A stretch of DNA of 64,000 nt, taken from positions 209,321 to 273,320 of the forward strand of contig NZ_PENI01000009.1 of assembly GCF_003688995.1 (NCBI RefSeq), written 5' to 3'. Source of the DNA: Streptomyces shenzhenensis. Its GTDB lineage: Bacteria; Actinomycetota; Actinomycetes; Streptomycetales; Streptomycetaceae. Of the stretch, positions 45,547 through 55,400 are shown one piece after another. A model generated the notes under the pieces. The model was not told the DNA's origin, ran no database searches, and saw only the letters and a list, made by a program, of their open reading frames with translations. Position 1 is the stretch's first letter. Each line of letters opens with the position of its first letter. The position numbers were made by a program, and so were the translations under genes.

Positions 45547-46208
45547 TCACACCCCGTCCGGGTGCAGCCCGGCGTCGCGGGCGAGCAGGGCCGCCTGGAC
45601 CCGGTTGTCACACCCGAGCTTGGTGAGGATCCGGCTGACGTACGTCTTCACAGTGGCCTCGCTCATGTGCAGCCGTCGGCCCGCGTCCGCGTTGGACAGA
45701 CCTTCTCCGAGCAGGGCGAGCACATCGCGTTCCCGTGCGGTGAGCCCGTCGAGGCGGTGCCTGGCCTCCTCCGCACGGGCGGTGGCCCCGGGGGAGGCGA
45801 GGGCGTCCACCACGTGCCGGGTGGCGGCCGGTGAGAGGTAGGCGTTGCCGGCCGCCGCCGCCCGCACCGCGTGGATCAACTCGTCGGGTGCGGAGTCCTT
45901 GAGGAGGAAGCCCGCGCCGCCGTGGCCGAGCGCGCGCAGCACGTTGTCGCGCTCACCGAACGTGGTGAGGATCAGCCCTCGTACGTCCGGCGCGGCCCGG
46001 CGCAGTTCGGCCAGGGCCGTCAGCCCGTCCATCACCGGCATCTGGATGTCCAGCAGGGCCACGTCGACGGCGGTGCCCCGGGCGGTCTCCACGGCCTCGC
46101 GGCCGTCACCCGCCTCGGCACCACGTCGATGTCGTCGGCCGAGGTGAGGATCATTCTGATGCCGGCCCGGATGAGCGGCTCGTCGTCGGCGACGAGGACC
46201 CGGATCAC
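45547..46208 (-). pseudogene. NarL/LuxR-family response regulator with a one-base frameshift
   Basis: An ideal ribosome site (GGAGG) precedes GTG 46208. The product begins VIRVLVADDEPLIRAGIRMI, LTSADDIDVV, then the frame breaks. One base on, it resumes AEAGDGREAVETARGTAVDV, ALLDIQMPVMDGL (phospho-acceptor Asp) through LTARERDVLALLGEGLSNAD and MSEATVKTYVSRILTKLGC (LuxR helix-turn-helix). The run TCGGCACCACG at ~46116-46126 would be in frame with one additional C. Restoring it gives a 220-residue protein, the normal family length. Either a real mutation or a sequencing error. It follows the sensor kinase on the same strand. Confidence 0.88.
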
Positions 46209-46336
46209 ACGGCCTCCTGCGCGGTATCGGTCGGAGAGCGGACAGTATGGCCTGGCCATCATGCCCTGATGAAGCCGGTTCCGTCGCGCGGATGGTGTGA
46301 GGAAGCGCGGGCCGGGTCATGTCCCGGTCCTGCGGG

Positions 46337-46702
46337 TCAGCTCTTGTCCTGGAAGGTCTGCTTCGCGACCAGCTTTCCGTCGCGGAAGCAGAAGCGGAAG
46401 ATGGTCGTGGTGTCATCGGGGTCGTCGGACCCGAAGTGACGGCAGGTCGCGCCTTCGGGGCTCCGCGGGCCCATGTTCTTGTAGTCCTCGGTCAGCACCG
46501 AGTCCTCGGCGGGCAGTTCGTCCTGCACGTCGGCCTCGGGAGCGCCGGTCTTCGCTCGCTCGTAGACGCCCGGTGGGATCGTGGCCTTGTCCACTTCGTC
46601 CAGCAGCGCGTTCACCCCCCAGACGGCCAGGGCGATCACGCCCACGACGAGGACGACGGCGGTGACGGCGCAGCCGATGGCCACGTTCTTCTTGCTGCTC
46701 AT
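46337..46702 (-). CDS. Possible independent 121-residue membrane protein (distal part of the fused kinase frame)
   Basis: Beginning at ATG 46702, MSSKKNVAIGCAVTAVVLVV and GVIALAVWGVNALLDEVDKA form one membrane helix. An extracytoplasmic domain with two Cys follows (GATCRHFGSDDPDDTTT, FRFCFRDGKLVAKQTF). The unit is complete on its own. Its in-frame linkage to the kinase may be recent, through loss of the kinase stop codon. GGGGAG lies 17 bases before the ATG, rather far for strong initiation. Function unknown. Confidence 0.45.
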   Translation of the reverse strand: MSSKKNVAIGCAVTAVVLVVGVIALAVWGVNALLDEVDKATIPPGVYERAKTGAPEADVQDELPAEDSVLTEDYKNMGPRSPEGATCRHFGSDDPDDTTTIFRFCFRDGKLVAKQTFQDKS

Positions 46703-48139
46703 GGTGGCGGCGAACTCCCCTTGCGGATCAGCACGGTTGATGACCGCTCTACTGTGATCCGCCGCGCCGGCCCCCGGCTGCCCTCCGAAGTCGTCGTCCG
46801 GGTATACGGAGGTCGCGTCGTCCGGGCGGGGCCGGGACTCGCCGCCACCGTTGCCGTAGGGCAGCATGCCCGCGATGCGGAAGCCGCCGTCCGCGGTGGG
46901 CCCGGCGTGCACCATGCCGCCGACGAGTTGGGCTCGCTCGTGCAGTCCTCTCAGTCCCTGGCCGCCGCTGACCGCTGCCGGGGCCTCTGGTGGCCCGGCA
47001 GGCGCGGGCCCGTTGGCGACCTCGACGACCAGGCTGTCCGGTTCGTAGCGCAGGGCAAGGGTGATCGGGGCGCCCGGGGCGTGCTTGTGGGCGTTGGTCA
47101 GGCCCTCCTGGGCGATGCGGTACGCCGCGTGATCGGCGGCGGGCGCCAGCGGCCGGACGGCGCCGGACCGGTGCAGTTCTACGGTCGCGCCCACGGCTCG
47201 GGACGACTCGACCAGGCCGTCGAGGGAGGCGACCGACCGGGAGCGCGGCTGCCCGCCGTCGGTGTCGGCTGCCGCGCCCGGCGGCTGCCCGGCCTTCCCG
47301 ACGTGCCCGGTGCGGTGGTCGGTCCGGTCCCTGTCGTCCCGGTCCTCGTGGAGGATGCCAACGGCCTCGCGCAGTTCCGCCATCGCGTGCACGGAGGCGT
47401 CCCGCAGGATCCGGACCCCTTCGCGCTGGCGGTCGGTCAGGTCCGGATCGACCTGCAAGGCGCCCGCGTGCACCGAGATCAGGGCGAGTTGGTGACCGAG
47501 GCTGTCGTGCATGTCCTGGGCTATGCGGCCGCGCTCCAGCAGGCGCGCCTGCTGCGCCACCATTGTCTGCTCGCGCACGAGCTGGACGTTGTTCCGCTGC
47601 AACGCGTCCAGCAGCGCGTGGCGCTGCGCCCGGTAGCGGGCGGCCAGCCCCGGTACGATCGCCAGCGCGAGGAACACACCTGCGCCCAGCGCACCCGCGG
47701 CGGACAGCGACAGGCCGGGATCCGCGGTGAGCTCGTTCCGGGCCGACGCGGCGGTATGCAGCACGAGCGCGGCGGCATAGGTGGCGACCACGCGCCGAGG
47801 CCGCATGATGCGGCTGCCGGCCGACCAGCTCGCGTAGAGGAGTAGTGGCACCGCGGCGATCCACGCCCCGGCCGCAGCCGCCGAGACGACCAGGACGGTC
47901 GCCGGACGCGCGCGCCGGAGCAGCGACAGCAGGGCAACGCCCGCGACGACAGCGACGGTTCGTACGCCGAACCCGGCCCCCACGGCGTCGAACAGGCCCG
48001 CCAGCCCGGCAAGGACAACGGCGAGCACGGTCTCCCCGGCGATCCGACTGCGACTCCAGGGAATCGCGGTGGCGGCAGGCCGGCGCCTAAGCCGGAGCGG
48101 CCGGGCGACGCGCGCGGTGTTTGCTTCGTCCACTCTCAC
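46337..48139 (-). CDS. NarL-type sensor histidine kinase fused to a small membrane protein
   Basis: One open frame of ~600 residues (start uncertain: GTG 48139; ATG 48178 also possible). The N-terminal ~170 residues hold about five membrane helices. HisKA_3 has RGRIAQDMHDSLGHQLALIS with His211. The ATPase has the QEGLTNAHKHAPGA N-box and GQGLRGLHERAQLVGG. Kinases of this type normally end near GFRIAGMLPYG. Here the frame continues through a ~50-residue linker into MSSKKNVAIGCAVTAVVLVV, one membrane helix and a ~90-residue outer domain. That last part starts with its own ATG (46702) and looks like a separate small membrane protein. Partner regulator (45.5-46.2 kb) is frameshifted, so the system may be dead. 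Confidence 0.75.
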   Translation of the reverse strand: MRVDEANTARVARPLRLRRRPAATAIPWSRSRIAGETVLAVVLAGLAGLFDAVGAGFGVRTVAVVAGVALLSLLRRARPATVLVVSAAAAGAWIAAVPLLLYASWSAGSRIMRPRRVVATYAAALVLHTAASARNELTADPGLSLSAAGALGAGVFLALAIVPGLAARYRAQRHALLDALQRNNVQLVREQTMVAQQARLLERGRIAQDMHDSLGHQLALISVHAGALQVDPDLTDRQREGVRILRDASVHAMAELREAVGILHEDRDDRDRTDHRTGHVGKAGQPPGAAADTDGGQPRSRSVASLDGLVESSRAVGATVELHRSGAVRPLAPAADHAAYRIAQEGLTNAHKHAPGAPITLALRYEPDSLVVEVANGPAPAGPPEAPAAVSGGQGLRGLHERAQLVGGMVHAGPTADGGFRIAGMLPYGNGGGESRPRPDDATSVYPDDDFGGQPGAGAADHSRAVINRADPQGEFAATMSSKKNVAIGCAVTAVVLVVGVIALAVWGVNALLDEVDKATIPPGVYERAKTGAPEADVQDELPAEDSVLTEDYKNMGPRSPEGATCRHFGSDDPDDTTTIFRFCFRDGKLVAKQTFQDKS

Positions 48140-48404
48140 GGGCCGACGATAGACAGCCCCCGGGAGCGCCCGCATCATCCCTGCGTCGTGCCGGCGGACT
48201 ACGAAAGTGAACAACCCCGGCCAGGAAAGGCGCGGTTGGGGGCTCCCGTGCTGTCGTCGTCGGTAGTTGCCGGCCGCGACTTCCGGGGACTGATCCGGGC
48301 GCCCGTCGTGGCGACGATGGTGCAGAGCACGAACAGCGGCGAGCAGCGCACACCTGGACCGAGCAAGCCGGGCAGTGCCAGAGACGGAAAGCGGGAGACG
48401 CCAC

Positions 48405-49004
48405 GTGGACAACGCACACCTGCAGGCGCACGAGCGGTTCAACATACGGCAGAAGACGGCCCTCATGGTGAACCGGTACGTGGTGACCGCGGCCCGTCCC
48501 GACGGCTCCGACGGCGAGGTCGTCGCCTTCGCCGAGCAGAAGCGGATGACGCTCAAGGAGCAGGTGACCATCTACACCGACGAGTCCATGGACCACGTCC
48601 TGTGCACCTTCGAGGCCCGCCGGATCGTCGATCTCGGCGCCGTCTACGACGTACGGGACGCGCTGGGCAACACCATCGGGTCGTTCCGGGAAAAGCCCGT
48701 CGCCTCCTTGCTGCGCTCCACGTGGAGCGTGGACCAGCCGGGCACGACGGAACTCACCGGGCGCGAGCGCAGTTGGGTGGTGGCCGTGGTGCGCCGGGTC
48801 TGGGACCTGCTGCCGTTCACCGACTTCGTGCCGTTCCTGTGGCCGTACCACTTCGATTTCACCGTGGGCGACAAACGGTTGATGGCATTCGACAAGAAGT
48901 TCGGACTGCGCGACCGGTACGTGCTCGACATCGCGGCCCCTGACCTCGACCGCCGTCTCGCCATCGCGCAGGCCGTGGCCCTGGACGCACTGGAGTCGCG
49001 CTGA
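48405..49004 (+). CDS. LURP-one/scramblase-like (tubby-fold) protein
   Basis: A 199-residue cytosolic protein. Start GTG 48405 (then DNAHLQAHERFNIRQKTALM) is preceded by GGGAG; an earlier GTG at 48375 lacks a ribosome site. The sequence follows the LURP-one-related/phospholipid-scramblase-like beta-barrel family: VNRYVVTAARPDG, AFAEQKRMTLKEQVTIYTD, IVDLGAVYDVRDALGNTIGS, FREKPVASLLRSTWSV, KFGLRDRYVLDI. Such proteins occur singly in many Streptomyces and their role is unknown. It is divergent from the sensor kinase gene. Confidence 0.75.
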   Translation: MDNAHLQAHERFNIRQKTALMVNRYVVTAARPDGSDGEVVAFAEQKRMTLKEQVTIYTDESMDHVLCTFEARRIVDLGAVYDVRDALGNTIGSFREKPVASLLRSTWSVDQPGTTELTGRERSWVVAVVRRVWDLLPFTDFVPFLWPYHFDFTVGDKRLMAFDKKFGLRDRYVLDIAAPDLDRRLAIAQAVALDALESR

Positions 49005-49048
49005 GTCACCTGAGCGTGCTGCCGCCGGACGCCTCGAAGATCTCGGCG

Positions 49049-49942
49049 TCATCCCTGCCGCGCCCCCGCCAGCCGCTCCCGTGCGGCGGCCTGGATCCGG
49101 GATGGCCCGAGCCCCCACTCGAGGGTGCGTCCTACGGCCGTCGCCAGGGGCCGGTCCCAGCCGGTGCGGACGGGGGCCGGGCGGTGGATGCCGAGTTCGG
49201 TGCGGGCCCAGTCGGGGAGGAGTCCGGCCGAGGCGTTCGTGAGCAGGCCCACGACCAGCCGCTCCCGTCGTGTGCGTCCGAACCGTCGGAGGAACCGTAC
49301 CGAGTCCAACGCGGCCGGAGTGGCGTGGAGTTGGGGGCGGAGACGGGCCAGGTAGCGCTCGGCTTCGAGAGACGTGTGCGGTACGTTCCGTGCGCCCAAC
49401 GCCTCGGCCACGGGGGCGGCTTGGCGGTAGTAGGCGTCGCACTCGGCGGGGGTCAGCCGGAGCGGCCGGGGCGCGTAGGTCTGGTGGCCGGCGAGGAAGC
49501 TGCGTACCTCGGCGGTGTGCACCCAGGTGAGCAGGTCGGGGTCGTCCGCGCGGTACGGCCGGCCGTCGGGGGCGGTGCCGTGCACCCGGGTGTGGATCCG
49601 CCGGACGAGGTCGATCACCTCGCGGGCGGCGGCCGAGGAGCCGAAGGTGGTCGTGGTGATGAACCGTACGGTTCCGTTCAGCCGCCCGACCGGATCGGCG
49701 CGGAAGTCGGAGTGCTGGTCGACCCCCGCCATGGCCAGCGGATGCAGCGACTGGAGCATGAGCGCGGCGAACCCGCCCGTGAGCATCCCGGTGGCATGCC
49801 CGTGCACCCGCCACACCGGGTCCCCCGGCGCGATCCCGAACAGCCCGGGATCACCGGGCGGCCCCGCGTACCGCTCCAGCTTGAGATCCCCGCCGTGCAT
49901 GGTCGCCGTGAGTTCCGCCGCGATCCGTTCCCGCAGTCCCAC
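49049..49942 (-). CDS. MpaB-like oxygenase (DUF2236 family)
   Basis: A 297-residue protein. GGAGG precedes GTG 49942 by five bases; a GTG six bases earlier overlaps that site. Family features: DPVWRVHGHATGMLTGGFAA, LMLQSLHPLAMAGVDQHSDF, DPVGRLNGTVRFI, and DDPDLLTWVHTAEVRSFLAG, with the conserved histidines expected for the haem-like/latex-clearing-protein-related fold. Members are oxygenases or of unknown role; fungal MpaB cleaves a prenyl side chain. It lies 24 bp downstream of a UbiA prenyltransferase on the same strand, so action on a prenylated compound is an attractive but unproven idea. Confidence 0.8.
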   Translation of the reverse strand: MGLRERIAAELTATMHGGDLKLERYAGPPGDPGLFGIAPGDPVWRVHGHATGMLTGGFAALMLQSLHPLAMAGVDQHSDFRADPVGRLNGTVRFITTTTFGSSAAAREVIDLVRRIHTRVHGTAPDGRPYRADDPDLLTWVHTAEVRSFLAGHQTYAPRPLRLTPAECDAYYRQAAPVAEALGARNVPHTSLEAERYLARLRPQLHATPAALDSVRFLRRFGRTRRERLVVGLLTNASAGLLPDWARTELGIHRPAPVRTGWDRPLATAVGRTLEWGLGPSRIQAAARERLAGARQG

Positions 49943-49966
49943 CAGCACCTCCAGGGGCCGTGTCCC

Positions 49967-50911
49967 TCAGCCGAGGGTACCGATCCGCCCGGCGAGCACG
50001 GCCACGAGGATGAGCAGCCCGCACAGGGGGTTGGTGCCGAACGCCCGCCCGCAGGCTGCGACGTCCGCAGGGTCGGCCCGCCATACCTGCCATCCCAACT
50101 GACCCGCGACCACGCACAGTCCGGGCCAGTACAGCGGCCCGAGCCCGGCCACGACCCCGAACCAGGCGAGCAGCACCACACACCCCGCGTACACGCCGCC
50201 CACCAGCACCCGGCTACGGCGCCCCAGCAGCACGGCGGCCGACCGCACCCCGGCCCGTACATCGGCCTCCCGGTCCTGGCAGGCGTAGATCACGTCCGTC
50301 CCCACGGCCCAGCAGATCAGCGCCCCGTACAGCACCCCGCCCCCGAGCCCGAGCCCTCCGGTGAGCAGGCCGTACACCAGCGGCACCGTCCAGTTGATGG
50401 TGATCCCCAGCCACACATGCGGCCAGTGGGTGATCCGCTTCATATACGGATACACCGCCGCGAGGGGCGCCCCGGCCGCCGCCCACACCACGGCCTCCAC
50501 ACTCCAGAACCCCATCACCAGCGGAGCGACGGCCCCCACCACGACACACAGGACCAGTGCCCGCCCGGCCGCCAGCCGCCCGGAGGCGACGGGCCGCCCC
50601 GCCGTACGCGGCACCTGCGCGTCGAACCGCGCGTCCAGCACATCGTTGAGCCCGCAGGCCGCCCCTCTCGACAGCACCCCGTACACCAGGAGCAGCAGCC
50701 CGAGCAGGCCCCCCTCGCGGGGCCCGGCGATCGCTCCCAGGGCGATCCATCCGGGCACCACCAGCAGCCACGCCCCCACCGGCCGGTCCAGCCGCAGCAA
50801 TTCCAGATACGGCCGCACCCCGGCGGGGGCCCGCCCCACCAACCGGGCGGCACGGCCTTGGGCCGAGACGTGAGTCGGGACTTGGGCCGGGGCCTGCGAG
50901 GCGACGGTCAT
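49967..50911 (-). CDS. UbiA-family prenyltransferase
   Basis: A 314-residue membrane protein with about nine hydrophobic helices and a 30-residue leader. The first Asp-rich motif is GLNDVLDARFDAQVPRT (Asn89, Asp90, Asp93, Asp97). The second is YACQDREADVRAGVRS (Asp213, Asp217). These bind Mg and the prenyl diphosphate. Close relatives in actinomycetes are labelled 4-hydroxybenzoate polyprenyltransferase-like, but Streptomyces make menaquinone and the acceptor here is unknown. It is followed by the MpaB-like oxygenase gene, probably in one operon. A near-palindrome centred on CCGATCGG at ~50,960 lies upstream and may be an operator. Confidence 0.88.
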   Translation of the reverse strand: MTVASQAPAQVPTHVSAQGRAARLVGRAPAGVRPYLELLRLDRPVGAWLLVVPGWIALGAIAGPREGGLLGLLLLVYGVLSRGAACGLNDVLDARFDAQVPRTAGRPVASGRLAAGRALVLCVVVGAVAPLVMGFWSVEAVVWAAAGAPLAAVYPYMKRITHWPHVWLGITINWTVPLVYGLLTGGLGLGGGVLYGALICWAVGTDVIYACQDREADVRAGVRSAAVLLGRRSRVLVGGVYAGCVVLLAWFGVVAGLGPLYWPGLCVVAGQLGWQVWRADPADVAACGRAFGTNPLCGLLILVAVLAGRIGTLG

Positions 50912-51053
50912 ACCGATTCATGTCCCTTTCCAGGGGGATTGTTTGCCGATCGGTCCAACCTAGCCCAGGCCAGGGCGTGTTACCGGTCTTTCCGGGAGAT
51001 CCCTGGAAACGAGGGAACCGAGTCCTGGGAAGCTTGAAAGGACGAGTCGCGGC

Positions 51054-51959
51054 TCAGCGCAGCTGGACCCATGCCTGCACGGGCAGGTGATCGCTGGGGA
51101 ACAGTCCGTCCTTTGAGAAGATGTTGGTCTCCGTGCGATCGGTCGTGACCCCGGAGGTGGAGAGGATCCAGTCGATGCGGTCGCCGTTCGGAGTGGGCTT
51201 CCTATGGCCTGTGAAGGTGCCGTATTCATTGTTGCGTGTGGCGGCGGTGTCCCACGTGTCGACGACCTTGCCGCGCTTGAGCAGCCGGGTGTAGACCTCG
51301 TTCTTGTGGGCGGCGCAGTTGAAGTCGCCGGTGACCAGAATCGGCATGGAGGGGGGATTGTTGAGGATCTTCTGGCCGAGGAGGGTGGCACTCTTCAGGC
51401 GTGCGTTCTGGCTCTTGTTGTCCAAGTGTGTGTTGAGCACGATGAACTCGCGGCCCCCGTCCTGCTTGTCCTTGAAACGGATCCAGGTGGCCGTGCGAAT
51501 GTGTGCGGCACCCCACGTGTTCGAGCCGACCTTGTGGGGTGTGCTGGAGAGCCAGAACGTGTTGCTTGCGACGGGCTTCAGGCGACGGACGTCGTAGAAG
51601 ATCGCATTGATGACGCCTTTGCGGCCGCCGTTGGCGCCGGTTCCGATCCACGCGTAGTTCTTTCCGAGGTCGCTGGCGACCTGCTGCACCTGCTTGTAGT
51701 CGCCTTCCTGGGTGCCCACGACGTGGGGCTGTGCCTGCTGCAGCAGTGCACGCTCCACCGGCCTGCGCTTCGCCCAGCTTGGCCCGGCGGTGGCGTGGCC
51801 TTCGAGGTTGTACGTCATGATCTGCAGTTCGGGGGATTGGTTTTCGGCTCCCGATGCGGCCGGCGCGACCAGGGTTGTACTGGCGAAGGACGCGATGAGC
51901 GCTGCGGATAACGCGCCCGTCAGAGCGGCGCGTCGGGTTACAGTGCGCGATTTCGACAT
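51054..51959 (-). CDS. Secreted endonuclease/exonuclease/phosphatase-family protein
   Basis: A 301-residue exported protein with signal TRRAALTGALSAALIASFAS, ending around ASG-AE. The DNase-I-like fold is clear: LQIMTYNLEGHA, VVGTQEGDYKQVQQVASDLG (catalytic Glu), EFIVLNTHLDNKS, ILVTGDFNCAAHKNE, DRIDWILST and FPSDHLPVQAWVQL (terminal Ser-Asp-His). It could degrade nucleic acids or dephosphorylate a small molecule or lipid outside the cell. It stands alone. The upstream gap has a good ribosome site (AAGGAG). Confidence 0.88.
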   Translation of the reverse strand: MSKSRTVTRRAALTGALSAALIASFASTTLVAPAASGAENQSPELQIMTYNLEGHATAGPSWAKRRPVERALLQQAQPHVVGTQEGDYKQVQQVASDLGKNYAWIGTGANGGRKGVINAIFYDVRRLKPVASNTFWLSSTPHKVGSNTWGAAHIRTATWIRFKDKQDGGREFIVLNTHLDNKSQNARLKSATLLGQKILNNPPSMPILVTGDFNCAAHKNEVYTRLLKRGKVVDTWDTAATRNNEYGTFTGHRKPTPNGDRIDWILSTSGVTTDRTETNIFSKDGLFPSDHLPVQAWVQLR

Positions 51960-52431
51960 GGGAAAACTCCTTACATCTGCGGCTTCGTGTTTCTGGCTGC
52001 TTGCCGAAAAGTGTGAGGGGTGGCGTATGTAAGAGCTTTGGACGGCCTCTTCATGATGCCGCGCTTCACTCGATCGGATAGCAAGCTCCGCGGAACTCCA
52101 GACAGAGCAAAGCTCAAGGATTCCTATCAGAGGAGCGGGCCGCCACTGGGATTACGTGCTGAACAGCCCGACTGACTGAGCAGCCCCCTTCATCGTCCCC
52201 GGCCGGCCTTCCCGGCGGAGCCACCAGTCGATCGTGTCGCGCGCGAACACGCGGGGCCGCAACCAGATGCCCCTTCGGGAGGTCAACGGACCCGTCGGCC
52301 TCGTGCTGGAGGAGAGACGTGCTACCGGGGCGTCAGATCGCCCAACTCCCCTGATTTCCCAGGGTTAATGAAACGTTCACGCCGCACTCGCCCGGGCTGG
52401 AGATGATCGCCTCCCCGATTCGGAGGTGCGT
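51960..52431. other. 470-bp intergenic region
   Basis: Between divergent genes. No RNA gene, repeat or convincing small gene was recognised. A leftward frame around 52190-52320 reads HEADGSVDLPKGHLVAAP, then RARDTIDWWLRREGRP. It has no start or family length and may be a remnant. TGAAACGTTCA (52369-52379) lies in the promoter region of the SGNH gene. Confidence 0.4.
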
Positions 52432-55400
52432 GTGAACAGGCGAAGATCGACCGGCCGTGTGGCCCTGGTCCTGTCCCTCGTGGTGGCTGTGTTCGTCGGC
52501 CTGATATCCCCGGCGGCAGCGGCAGACGACCGAGGGCTCAGCGAGGACTTGGTCCTCACCCTCAACGCCTCGGACCTCGGCGTGGATCCTGCCGGCCTGC
52601 GGGACATCGTTCCCGAGATGCAGGCAGACATCAGGGAGCACCGCGGACTGGGCAACGCGCTCAAGCAGGCGCTCGCGGACAGCAATGTGAACACCACCGT
52701 CAATACCTCGGAGTGGCCGAACTTCCAGGGCACGGTGGACGTGACCTCCGACGGCGCCGGCCTGGCCATCACCGTCCCGAAGGGGGAGATCACCACCGCC
52801 GGCTTCTGGACGGGGGTCGCCGCCTCGCTGATCGGCTACGCCGCGGGGTACGGGCTCAGGGTGCTCTGCATCGCGGGCTTGACGTCCACCGGGGTGGGCG
52901 CCGCCACCATTCCGCTGGTCTGCACCCCCCTCCAGGGCGCCGTCACCGGCATCGTGACGGCGATCGTGAACCACGGGTTCGCCGGAGACCTGGGCTCTCG
53001 TGAGTCGATCAGGGACATCATCATCGGTGGGCTGATCGGCATGTCCATCGGCGCCCTGTGGGAGAAGTACTTCTCCCCGTGGGCGAAGACCCATGTCGCC
53101 AGGGCCTTCAAGGACGTCGGTACCTGGATCAGGTCCAGGGTGCCCTGGGTCGACTCCTGGCTCGGAAGGGGTGCCGCCGACGGGGCGGATCATCTCGGCC
53201 AAGAGCTTGAGGAACTGGAGAACCTGCTCAACGAGGCGATGAGGGACTGGGGCGGGCTGCGTACCCCGGTGCGGGTGATGCCCCTCGGAGACTCGATCAC
53301 CTACGGCATAGGTGATCCGGACGGGAACGGCTATCGCGACCACCTGGCCACCTCACTCAACCGGCGCTCGGTCACTGTGGACTTCGTCGGCTCGCAGACG
53401 AGCGGCAGCATGGCCGACCGGGAGAACAACGGGTACCCGGGATGGACCATCGACCAGATCGCCGGGCCTGCGGGCAGAGACGTTCCGACGATGCGTCCGG
53501 ACGTGGTCACGCTCATGGCGGGCACCAACGACATGATCCACAACGTCGACCCGGGCAACGCGATCAACCGGCTGCAGCGCCTGATCGACGGCGTGCTGGC
53601 GGCGAACCCGGACGGGTTCGTGGTCGTCGCGACGCTGACTCCGTGCACCGATGCGGCGGTTCAGGCTCGGATGGACTCCTACAACGCACAGGTCCGGGAG
53701 CAAGTCGGAGCGCGGGTGGCGCGCGGCGACCGCATCGTCCTGGTGGAGATGGCTGGGGTGTCGACGCAGGGGTGGCCGGACTTCGTGCACCCCAACGATG
53801 CGGCGTATCAGCAGATGGCAGCGGTCTTCTCCAACGGCGTCGCGGACGGCATCAAGCGAGGGCTGCTGCCCGGCGTCACGGTGACCGGCAGTGCCGAGGA
53901 GACCGGAGGCACGGTCGCGCCGGGCTCGGGCTCGGGCGGTACCGCAGGCCCGGTCTCGGGCGGGCTCGCCACGATCAACACCGGGGACTACACGCTCAAC
54001 GATGTCGCCAGGTGGCTCGGCACGGGGGTTCACGCGCTGGGCGGCCTCGCCCCGGCGGCCGACATTCGGCTGATGGACTTCGACGGGGACGGCGATGACG
54101 ACTACGGGATCCTCGGCCCCGCCGGTGAGCTGAATGTCTGGCGCAACGACGGCGGCGACACCAACGGAGGGAAGGGCTGGGTCAACCTGGGCAAGGTCGC
54201 GCTGGGCAACCTCACGGATCCGGCGAACGTCCGCTTCCTCGACTTCGACGGGGACGGCGATGACGACTACGGGATCCTCGGCCCCGCCGGTGAACTGAAC
54301 GTGTGGCGCAACGACGGCGGCGACGTCGCCGGCGGGCACGGGTGGACCAACCTTGGAAAGGTCGCAAAGGGCGGCCTCTCCACACGCGACAACATTCGGT
54401 TCATGGACGCTGACGGCGACGGCGACGACGACTACGTCATCCTCGGCCCGAACGGAGAGATGGACCTGTGGCGCAACGACGGCGGTGACGTCGCCGGCGG
54501 GAACGGGTGGAGAGACATGGGCCGTGACGCGAAGGGCGCCGGCCCTCGGGGGGCCATCAGGTTCATGGATCTCGACGGCGACGGTGACGACGACTACATC
54601 GTCCTCGGGACCCAGGGCGCTCTGCTCGCCTGGCGCAACAACGGCGGTGACCGTGCCGGGGGCGGTGGCTGGGCGAGCCTCGGCCTCATCGCGGCCGGGA
54701 CGGGAGACGGTTCCCAGGTCCGGTTCATGGACGCCGACCTCGACGGTGACGACGACTACGTGACCCTCGATGCGAACGGTCGGATGCGGCTGTGGGCCAA
54801 CCGCGTCATCGATACCGGGCCCGGGGTGGAGAGCGGAGGAACGGGTCAGAACCAAGGACTGGGCGGCACCGGGCTGGCGCTCATCGACACGAGCAAGTAC
54901 ACGTTGAACGACATATCCCGATGGTTCGGCACCGGCGTCCACGCTCAGGGTGCGGCTGCCGCCGCGTCGGTCCGGCTGATGGACTTCGACGGCGACGGGG
55001 ACGAGGACTACGCGATCCTCGGGTCCGCCGGCCAGTTGGACATCTGGCGCAACGATGGCGGAGACAGCAACGGAGGCAACGGCTGGACGAACCTCGGACG
55101 GGTCGCGGCCGGCACCGGTGACGGTTCCAAGGTCCGGTTCATGGACTTCGACGGGGACGGTGACGACGACTACGTGGTCCTCGGCTCCGCCGGTCAGATG
55201 GATGTCTGGCGCAACGACGGCGGCGACATCCCCGGCGGGCACGGGTGGACGAGCCTCGGACGGGTCGCGGCCGGTACGGGCGACGGTTCCAAGGTCACCT
55301 TCCTGGACTTCGACAAGGACGGGAAGGACGACTACGGGGTCCTCGGCTCGGCCGGCGAGCTGGATGTCTGGCGCAACGACGGCGGCGACATCTCCGGTGG

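Noticed and set aside
52369..52379. TGAAACGTTCA before the SGNH gene, similar to the LacI sites at 38 kb
   Set aside because: One base shorter than the 14-mer palindrome and not symmetrical. Single copy; not enough to call an operator.
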